Origin: Bacillota bacterium
GTDB lineage: Bacteria > Bacillota > Clostridia > Lachnospirales > Lachnospiraceae
NCBI GenBank assembly: GCA_023415055.1
Contig: JAEZLZ010000002.1
Span: forward strand, 1 to 11,580
DNA length: 11,580 nucleotides
Reading direction: 5' to 3'
Made by a program: the position numbers and the translations under genes. How positions within the stretch are numbered: the stretch's first letter is position 1; every line of letters starts with the position of its first letter. Positions 6,554 to 11,580 of this stretch are shown here, in pieces. The notes under the pieces were generated by a model. That model made no database searches, was not told the DNA's origin, and was given only the letters and a program-made list of their open reading frames with translations.

Positions 6554-6997
6554 ATGAAATTTATTAAGAACTCAATAAAGATCATAACACCATTTTTTAC
6601 GGTATTGATGTTGGATATCTCGATCGCTTTGTATATAGTTGGAGACTTAATTCATCCATTACAGGTGGTAAAATTATTTATCATGTCTTTCGTACTGGGT
6701 ATGTTAACTGCGTTAAGAAAAGAGCTGGATTCTAAAAAATGGATGTTAAAGCTGTCATATAGTTTAAAAAGAATAATCTTTTTACCATTATATTTAATAA
6801 TTACGCTTATTACTTTACTTAATTTAGGCGCGCCTTTTAAATTTAAATTGCAGGGAGTTTGCTTTACAAGCATTGTTTTTCTAATTGCATTCATAGTATC
6901 GTGTTTTATTACTTATTCATTAGAAAGAAAAAGAAAAGAGGAATATTCTCAGGCTTTAGATAAATATAAAAAGAAAATAGAGGATGAGAAGATATGA
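6554..6997 (+). CDS. DUF3021-family four-helix membrane protein, likely LytTR partner
   Basis: The 147-residue product has four hydrophobic segments, at about 10-30, 38-55, 72-92 and 100-122. A highly charged cytoplasmic-type C-terminal tail follows (SLERKRKEEYSQALDKYKKK). Length, four-TM plan and position after a LytTR gene match DUF3021. By analogy with membrane partners of LytTR regulators it probably restrains the regulator and responds to a membrane-associated cue. This is inference from context. Its AGGAGGT (6543-6549) overlaps the LytTR stop codon, and its own TGA overlaps the next ATG (ATGA at 6994-6997), so the three genes are translationally coupled. Confidence 0.8.
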   Translation: MKFIKNSIKIITPFFTVLMLDISIALYIVGDLIHPLQVVKLFIMSFVLGMLTALRKELDSKKWMLKLSYSLKRIIFLPLYLIITLITLLNLGAPFKFKLQGVCFTSIVFLIAFIVSCFITYSLERKRKEEYSQALDKYKKKIEDEKI

Positions 6998-7776
6998 GAG
7001 GGAATCGGGTTAGAATAATAATTCAGATGTTCTTAGCGGTATTGATTTGGTTTATAATTAAAAAGAGTTACGATTGGTTTCTATACGATATAGTAGGAAA
7101 GGTAATTCCGGATGTGGTCAACATTTGCATTTCCAGTATACTTGTACCATATGCGATAGCTCTACCGATATTTCTGCTTATTACTAAAAAAATGAAGATA
7201 AAGAAATTTGAGCAAAGTAATTTTAGAATGAGGCATTTGGCCTTGGCTTTCATAATACAATCAGGCTTTAGTTTTCCTGTGTGTGTAATAGCTAACATCT
7301 TATGTTCTGTATTGGGATTTGTAACTGGTGGCGAGAAGGTTATTGCATTACAGAATTATTTTTGGCTTTATGTATTCATATTATTGATCTTTAATCCAAT
7401 ATTTGAAGAGTTACTCTTTCGTAAATATGTACTTGAGAGGCTGTTGCCACAGGGAGAAACATTTGCAATTATTTTAAGTGCGATTTTGTTTGCGCTTCCA
7501 CATTCAATATCACAAGGAGTACCACAGATGTTTTATACTTTTATACTTGGATGCGTTTGGTCGTATATTACGGTGAAATCAGGAAAATTAAGATATGCAA
7601 TAGTGCTGCATGGATTATCCAACCTGTGGGGATCATTTCTGCCAATTTTTTTAGCAAAATCAATGCTGGGGAGTATTTGTCAATCTCTTATATGGTGTAT
7701 AATCATGCCGATTATAGCGATTATACTGTCAATACATTGTAAAAGAAGATATAAATGTATTAATCTGAAGTCTTGA
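6994..7776 (+). CDS. CPBP-family (CAAX/Abi) intramembrane metalloprotease
   Basis: The product has 260 residues and about seven to eight membrane segments. All three family motifs are visible: EE-xxx-R at E138-E139 and R143 (FEELLFRK), FxxxH at 167-170 with the phenylalanine shifted slightly (FALPH), and HGLSN with H206 and N210. These form the metal-dependent glutamate/histidine active site seen in Rce1-type proteases. Bacterial members include bacteriocin self-immunity proteins and peptide-processing enzymes. No prenylated CAAX substrate is expected in this organism. Overlap by ATGA with the DUF3021 gene marks it as the third gene of the operon, and its terminator stood about 90 bp downstream before the IS insertion. 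A role in bacteriocin immunity or in signal processing is inferred; no bacteriocin-like gene was found here. Confidence 0.87.
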   Translation: MRGNRVRIIIQMFLAVLIWFIIKKSYDWFLYDIVGKVIPDVVNICISSILVPYAIALPIFLLITKKMKIKKFEQSNFRMRHLALAFIIQSGFSFPVCVIANILCSVLGFVTGGEKVIALQNYFWLYVFILLIFNPIFEELLFRKYVLERLLPQGETFAIILSAILFALPHSISQGVPQMFYTFILGCVWSYITVKSGKLRYAIVLHGLSNLWGSFLPIFLAKSMLGSICQSLIWCIIMPIIAIILSIHCKRRYKCINLKS

Positions 7777-7856
7777 TTTTATAAAAAATACTTATGTTCA
7801 GATGGAAGTATAATATAATACTGGATTTGAAGCATTTTTATCAGCCTATTCAGGTT

Positions 7857-7883
7857 CACAAGCAAAAAAGCCCGCCACGTCAT
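7857..7883 (+). terminator. Left half of the operon terminator, split by an IS insertion
   Basis: CACAAGCAAAAA and AGCCCGCCACGTCAT match 4684-4708 apart from two positions. The matching right half, CATTGTGGTAGG followed by eight T, lies at 8704-8723 beyond the IS element. Rejoined at the CAT duplication the two halves give a stem of about 11 pairs with the loop GTCATT and a long T-tract, a good terminator for the LytTR-DUF3021-CPBP operon. As it stands the hairpin cannot fold locally. Confidence 0.75.
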
Positions 7884-7930
7884 TGAACCGCTCTCCGTCA
7901 AGAGGACAATGAAATAAAATAATTCTTTTC

Positions 7931-7958
7931 CGGCTGATTGCCACTTGGTAATCAGCCG
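7931..7958. repeat. Twelve-bp hairpin in the IS remnant
   Basis: CGGCTGATTGCC (7931-7942) and GGTAATCAGCCG (7947-7958) pair over 12 positions, one of them G-U, around the loop ACTT. It lies about 30 nt downstream of the A7G slippery run on the minus strand. It could be a relic of a frameshift-stimulating structure, or simply sit at the internal deletion junction. Confidence 0.5.
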
Positions 7959-8638
7959 AAAAACATCCCTCCTCTCGATCACGTCCACTTTTTTTAATAG
8001 GTCTCGCTCCATTCGGGCTATGTACAATTCGTGCTCGAGCTTCGCCATCTTTATCTTCATTTCTTCGAGTTCTGTTCTGGTTTCCTGTGTCTCTATGGTC
8101 TTCCCCTGCGGTCTTCAAGGCCAGACACTCCAAGTTCAGTAAACTTTTTTACCCAGGTATAAGCCTGCTGATAACTGATATTATATTTGATGGCAGTTTC
8201 ACCATAGATGCTACCGTTCTCTAGGCATTCCTTTACAATAGCAATGCGTTCTTCGTAGGTTGCTATGCATGCTTTCTTCATGCGGCTTCCTCCAGACATC
8301 TTATGACCGAAATCTATACCGCTATTATACTTCTTTATCCACTGTAGGAGCTGATTTTTTGAACGCAATCCATACTTTGCAGCTATCACTTGTTGCGATC
8401 CTGCGCCTGAAGGATAATCCTCAACAGCTTTCGTTTTCAATTCCTGACAGTATACAGTATTGTGTTACTGCTCTTGGAAAGCCAAAACTCCGTTCTCTTT
8501 ATATCGGTTTACCCATTCTTCTAAACAACCATAGCTCAAACCAAATCTATCAGCTATGGTTCGGTAACTTCCTTCAACTGCCAAATAAGTTTTTACTGCT
8601 GCGATTCTTTGCTCTGGTGTCACTTTGCTTTTATGCAT
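7956..8638 (-). pseudogene. IS3-family orfA remnant (helix-turn-helix transposase subunit)
   Basis: The ATG at 8638 follows AGGGAG (8652-8647) at eight bases and starts MHKSKVTPEQRIAAVKTYL. Three helix-turn-helix units follow in order: SYRTIADRFGLSYGCLEEWV, QQVIAAKYGLRSKNQLLQWI and GETAIKYNISYQQAYTWVKK. A leucine-zipper-like tail closes it (KMAKLEHELYIARMERDLLKK). This is the standard IS150-group OrfA. An in-frame TAA interrupts it at 8465-8467. A one-base loss between GLEDRRGR and TELEEM (about 8081-8110) shifts the frame. An A7G run (7995-7988, minus strand) is the place where the OrfAB frameshift would occur, but OrfB with its DDE residues is missing. Product function is presumed lost. Confidence 0.8.
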
Positions 8639-8842
8639 AGAAAATACTCCCTTCATGATTAACAGTTTTTTATTTTACTGTCTCTCATAAAGGGAGCATA
8701 TCACATTGTGGTAGGTTTTTTTTACTAAAAAGGGGGAGACTATGTAGTTGAGGTTTCATGTGGTTTCATCTTGTGTTATTAGACGTCCTGAGAGGGACAT
8801 ATTTGGGGCTGTAATTTATCTTGTTTCATTATGTGTATTTAA

Positions 8843-8971
8843 GTTGTGTATAAATCTGTGAATAAACCAGTATTGCAAAGTGCGGATCAATTTGGAGGAT
8901 CGAGTAATATTCCAGGGTCATACCTTCTAGAGAGTAAACTGAGATTACTATATAAAATTATAATAAGGTAA
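8843..8971 (+). pseudogene. Possible short coding relic in an intergenic stretch
   Basis: Between the IS element and the ROK gene (8724-9112) there is no intact gene. One frame, between stops at 8840-8842 and 8969-8971, reads about 42 codons, including SADQFGGSSNIPGSYLLESK and LRLLYK. Its composition looks like real protein, unlike the AT-rich surroundings. There is no ribosome binding site or convincing start. I do not recognise the family. It may be the decayed end of a lost gene, or chance. Confidence 0.25.
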
Positions 8972-9058
8972 TATCAACAAAGAAAATACAAATTAACAGA
9001 ATAAAATATACACCATATATATATAATGTACAAATTATAATAATTAAAATAAACTCTG

Positions 9059-9090
9059 TTTACAAATAGATCATTTGATGTTATTATAAT
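9059..9090 (+). promoter_or_regulatory. Promoter of the ROK regulator gene with flanking operator-like repeats
   Basis: TTTACA (9059-9064) is followed by TATTAT at 17 bp (9082-9087), overlapping a perfect TATAAT (9085-9090) at 20 bp. TCTGTTTA (9055-9062) and TTAACAGA (9092-9099) form an imperfect inverted pair around the promoter, and another TTAACAGA occurs at 8993-9000. These could be operator half-sites for the ROK protein, an inference from placement. Confidence 0.5.
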
Positions 9091-9115
9091 CTTAACAGAA
9101 AGGGATGGAAAAGTG

Positions 9116-10354
9116 ATGAAGGAGAGAGATGATAAGACAGGATTCAATTCTAAGTTAATGAAACAGAAAAACCGCTTGACAGCACTTAAGATCATATCTA
9201 CTCAGAAAGAGATATCCAGAGCAGAGGTGGCAAATAGGCTTAATCTAACGAAAGCTGCATCCGGTAAAATTGTAGCAGATCTCATCCAGGAAGGGCTGAT
9301 TTGTGAGGAGACAGATTACGAATCAGATAATAATGGGGGCTTAGGGAGAAAACCTATCGGGCTGAAACTGAGTGATCATTCCCCATATATTTTTGGGATA
9401 CTAATTAAAAGAGGTGTGCTTTATACCGTATTAGCAGATTTTGCGGGAAATGTATTTGATCAAGAAGATTATATTTTTGAACCCGATATTACAGAGGATA
9501 GGTTGATTGCCACTCTATTACAGAAATATGAACTGATTAAATCTAGGAATGAACGTAAAATTATTGCTATTGGTATTTCATCTGTGGGACCGATTGATGC
9601 AGAGCACGGTTATATCTTAAATCCACCTAATTTTTATGGTATGAAGAATATTCCGATTTGCATGAAAATGCAGGAATATGCGAAGGTACCATGTTATATT
9701 ATCAACGATTCAAACAGCGGAGCACTTGCTGAGAAGTTGTATGGGCAGGCAAAGGATGAAAAGAACTTCATTTATCTGCATTTCATGAACGGCATCGGTT
9801 CTGGATTTGTTTTAAATAACAGAGTATATACCGGAGTTTTGGGACAATGCGGAGAGATTGGTCATACCTCGATCAATTCCTGGGGACCGAAATGCGTGTG
9901 TGGCAATTCGGGATGCCTAGAGTTTTATGCAAATCTGAAGAATATGAATGCAAAAATTCAGAGCATGAAAAAGATGTATGCAAGTATCAACCCAAACGAC
10001 AAGATGGTCCAATCAAACAGAGAAAATTATGATTTTGGGGAAATACTAGAGGCGGCAGAGGAAGGAAGCATCTGTGCCATTAGTGCCGTTGAAGAGTTTA
10101 GTGAATATCTTTCTGTGGCGTTGACCAATATGATTAATATCTTGAATGTGAATGTGGTGATTCTTGGCTACGATAATAATATGAATAACACTATATTGGA
10201 AACTACATTACAAAATAAAATAAATGAGAAGGCGTTGATCTCTCCGAATCGAAATGTAATTGTGAAAAAGTCCATCTTTCAAGGTGATGCTCCTCTATAC
10301 GGTGCTATGGCAGTGGTGACAAATAAAATCTTTGAAGGGGAGATTGAAATCTAA
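9116..10354 (+). CDS. ROK-family transcriptional regulator (sugar-responsive, NagC/XylR type)
   Basis: The product has 412 residues from the ATG at 9116. A GTG one codon earlier is possible, but GGGATGG (9102-9108) is better spaced for the ATG. Residues 14-64 form a winged helix (RLTALKIISTQKEISRAEVA, then a recognition helix in LTKAASGKIVADLIQ). The ROK sugar-kinase-like domain follows. It has the INDSN loop with D198, a GIGSGF glycine loop at about 227-232, and EIGH with H250. The zinc cluster C260-x-C262-G-x3-C267-x-E carries ROK signature 2. The kinase-type N-terminal DxGxT is not evident, as expected for a regulator that binds but does not phosphorylate sugar. It probably represses or controls the downstream isomerase and transporter genes, with a sugar or sugar phosphate as effector. 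Its promoter is flanked by inverted half-sites. Confidence 0.9.
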   Translation: MKERDDKTGFNSKLMKQKNRLTALKIISTQKEISRAEVANRLNLTKAASGKIVADLIQEGLICEETDYESDNNGGLGRKPIGLKLSDHSPYIFGILIKRGVLYTVLADFAGNVFDQEDYIFEPDITEDRLIATLLQKYELIKSRNERKIIAIGISSVGPIDAEHGYILNPPNFYGMKNIPICMKMQEYAKVPCYIINDSNSGALAEKLYGQAKDEKNFIYLHFMNGIGSGFVLNNRVYTGVLGQCGEIGHTSINSWGPKCVCGNSGCLEFYANLKNMNAKIQSMKKMYASINPNDKMVQSNRENYDFGEILEAAEEGSICAISAVEEFSEYLSVALTNMINILNVNVVILGYDNNMNNTILETTLQNKINEKALISPNRNVIVKKSIFQGDAPLYGAMAVVTNKIFEGEIEI

Positions 10355-10423
10355 TATTTTTGTTGTAAGATAAGGGCTTCTAAGTAGCAATTGTCGTAGG
10401 AATAAGTATGGAGAGAGATTAAT

Positions 10424-11035
10424 ATGGAAGAGAAAAAATATTTGCTAGAGATGTTCCGTAGGCATCCGGAATTAAAACAGATAGAAGATGATATTTGGAA
10501 AAGTTTTGTTATCCTTAAAGATGCTTACATTAATAAGGGAAAGATATTAACCTGCGGTAACGGAGGTAGTGCCGCGGATGCTGACCATATTGTAGGAGAA
10601 CTGATGAAGGGATTTTGCAAAAAACGTGAATTATCGGCAGAAAGCAGGGAAATCTATGGAGACCTTTCGGATGCCTTACAGGAAGGACTTCCGGCAATTG
10701 CGCTGACACAGCACACGGCACTAATTACTGCTTATAGTAATGATATGGATCCTGATATGATATTTGCACAGCAGGTATACATCTATGGGAACCGTGAAGA
10801 TGTTCTATGGGCAATCACCACCTCGGGCAATTCTCCCAATGTGATTAATGCATCGCGGGTAGCTAAAAAGCGTGGTTTAAAGGTTATCGGTATGACAGGT
10901 CTTAACGGTGGGGCGTTAAAGGAAATTACAGATGTGTGCATTTCGGTACCGGAGAAGGAGACCGCATTTGCTCAAGAGAAACATCTTATCATTTATCATG
11001 CTTTATGTGCCATGCTGGAGGAGTATTTCTTTTAA
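10424..11035 (+). CDS. SIS-domain sugar-phosphate isomerase, GmhA-like
   Basis: The 203-residue product is a single SIS domain. CGNGGSAADADHIVGELMKG (44-63) holds the phosphate-binding loop and H55/E59. TTSGNSPNVINASRVAKKRG (132-151) is the second phosphate-binding serine loop. The C-terminal QEKHLIIYHALC supplies Q184 and H192. The spacing H-x3-E and Q-x7-H equals that of the zinc ligands in E. coli GmhA, which converts sedoheptulose 7-phosphate to a heptose phosphate. The overall layout therefore fits the phosphoheptose isomerase branch. The segment 66-90 (CKKRELSAESREIYGDLSDA) is longer than I expect for GmhA. In this setting, next to a ROK regulator and a solute-binding lipoprotein, it may act on another imported sugar phosphate, so the substrate is left open. 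GGAGAG (10410-10415) precedes the ATG. No terminator separates it from the ROK gene 69 bp upstream. Confidence 0.8.
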   Translation: MEEKKYLLEMFRRHPELKQIEDDIWKSFVILKDAYINKGKILTCGNGGSAADADHIVGELMKGFCKKRELSAESREIYGDLSDALQEGLPAIALTQHTALITAYSNDMDPDMIFAQQVYIYGNREDVLWAITTSGNSPNVINASRVAKKRGLKVIGMTGLNGGALKEITDVCISVPEKETAFAQEKHLIIYHALCAMLEEYFF

Positions 11036-11072
11036 TGGTAGGTATAGGTAAATGAAAACTTAAATATTGAAT

Positions 11073-11094
11073 AAAACTATGGAAGGGTAGTTTT
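11073..11094 (+). repeat. Small hairpin before the solute-binding protein gene
   Basis: AAAACTA (11073-11079) and TAGTTTT (11088-11094) form a perfect 7-bp stem whose 8-nt loop is TGGAAGGG. The loop is Shine-Dalgarno-like, and the stem abuts an ATG at 11095 that is in frame with the lipoprotein start at 11146. It lacks the GC content of a terminator. Confidence 0.4.
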
Positions 11095-11145
11095 ATGATA
11101 CAGGTAATAAAAAATATATTTACAAATTTATTGGAGGTTAAGAGA

Positions 11146-11580
11146 ATGAAGATGAAAAGAATTTTAGGTGTTATTATTGTCTGTGCATTGGTAATATCCA
11201 GTCTGGGAGCATGTGGACAAAAGAAAACTCAAGATACGGTTGTTAGCGAAAAAGCGACTACTGAAAACAATGAGATAACAGAGAATGTGGATACCACAGT
11301 AGATCCATTTGGAAAGTATGAAGATGAAATTACAGTCACTAGTGTACGAACCTTAGATTCAACTGTAAAGTTCGAGGATGGCAATCCGGATCGAGCTTCT
11401 CTTAAAGAGAATATCTGGCAGCGTGCTTATAAGGAACAGTTAGGTATCAATTTAGAATATCTTTGGACTCCTTCTACGGAACAATATAATGCTAAATGGA
11501 ATGTTGCGATGGCATCGGGAGATATTCCGGATTGTGCAGTAGTTGATGCAATTACATACAAGACATTGGTGGAAGCTGAT
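11146..11580 (+). CDS. ABC transporter extracellular solute-binding lipoprotein, N-terminal part
   Basis: The reading frame runs off the window after 145 codons. Residues 1-22 are a lipoprotein signal: MKMKR, a hydrophobic core (ILGVIIVCALVIS) and the lipobox L20-G21-A22-C23. Cys23 would be lipidated and anchor the protein outside the membrane. A low-complexity Thr/Glu/Asn linker (about 27-50) precedes the mature fold, which opens with YEDEITVTSVRTLD. It then shows WQRAYKEQLGINLEYLWTPS and ...WNVAMASGDIPDCAVVD, the usual start of family 1 sugar or aldouronate-type binding proteins in Clostridia. GGAGG (11133-11137) is eight bases before this ATG. An in-frame ATG at 11095, preceded by GGAAGGG, would add 17 residues but would bury the signal, so it is less likely. 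Permease genes are expected downstream. Confidence 0.85.
   Translation, partial: MKMKRILGVIIVCALVISSLGACGQKKTQDTVVSEKATTENNEITENVDTTVDPFGKYEDEITVTSVRTLDSTVKFEDGNPDRASLKENIWQRAYKEQLGINLEYLWTPSTEQYNAKWNVAMASGDIPDCAVVDAITYKTLVEAD

Larger units (their letters stand above)
7884..8703 (-). mobile_element. Internally deleted IS3-family element (IS150-group-like)
   Basis: The ends are imperfect inverted repeats. Read inward, the right end starts TGATATGCTCCC and the left end TGAACCGCTCTCC. They match at about 22 of the first 36 positions and share an AAAATAAAA block. Both begin TG as in IS3-family elements. A 3-bp duplication, CAT, flanks it (7881-7883 and 8704-8706). Full IS150-type elements are about 1.5 kb with overlapping orfA and orfB. 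Here only an orfA remnant survives and the DDE transposase part is gone, so the element cannot move by itself. With both ends present it might still be moved by a related transposase in trans. Confidence 0.8.

Noticed and set aside
7811..7821. TATAATATAAT, a promoter-like -10, after the CPBP gene
   Set aside because: There is no matching -35, and no downstream plus-strand gene before the IS element.
8260..8640. 126-codon open frame on the plus strand
   Set aside because: It is antisense to the IS orfA remnant, which has recognisable helix-turn-helix repeats on the minus strand.
1..11580. CRISPR array, tRNA, rRNA or known riboswitch
   Set aside because: No regularly spaced repeats, cloverleaf sequence, rRNA-conserved stretch or recognisable riboswitch core was found on either strand by eye.

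Overview
The window is AT-rich DNA with strong AGGAGG-type ribosome binding sites, short intergenic gaps and protein families typical of Gram-positive Clostridia. The IS150-like remnant, the LytTR/DUF3021 pair and the ROK-SIS-lipoprotein sugar locus fit a Lachnospiraceae-type gut or soil clostridium. That assignment is an inference from style and gene content. No rRNA, tRNA or CRISPR array was seen.

Region 1 (1-2882): a MerR-type regulator fused to a Cys-rich zinc-ribbon-like segment and an SAM-methyltransferase domain, ending in a strong palindromic terminator. It is followed by a 12-TM-type MFS exporter. Together they look like a sensor and efflux pair. Region 2 (2806-4740): a convergent gene with two tandem NTF2/SnoaL-like domains, a C-terminal remnant of a DUF2284 protein, and an intact peptidase-E-like (S51) serine hydrolase. 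The latter ends at a 14-bp-stem bidirectional terminator.

Region 3 (4740-5878, minus strand): a helical, HEAT-like protein gene that I do not recognise. It is broken by a one-base loss in a homopolymer and by an in-frame TAA. Region 4 (5905-7883): a compact operon of a LytTR DNA-binding regulator, a DUF3021 membrane protein and a CPBP intramembrane protease. Upstream lie a pair of near-identical 21-bp direct repeats and a strong hairpin plus T-run. The layout recalls streptococcal LytTR regulatory systems (regulator plus cognate membrane inhibitor), here coupled to a possible self-immunity or processing protease.

Region 5 (7884-8703): an 820-bp internally deleted IS3-family (IS150-group-like) element with both terminal inverted repeats and a 3-bp CAT target duplication. 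It sits exactly in the loop of the terminator that closed the LytTR operon. That terminator is a near copy of the one at 4691-4724, which lets the pre-insertion site be reconstructed.

Region 6 (8704-11580): about 400 bp without an intact gene, holding a possible coding relic and repeats. Then comes a sugar-type locus: a ROK regulator, a GmhA-like SIS isomerase, and the start of an ABC-transporter solute-binding lipoprotein that runs off the window.
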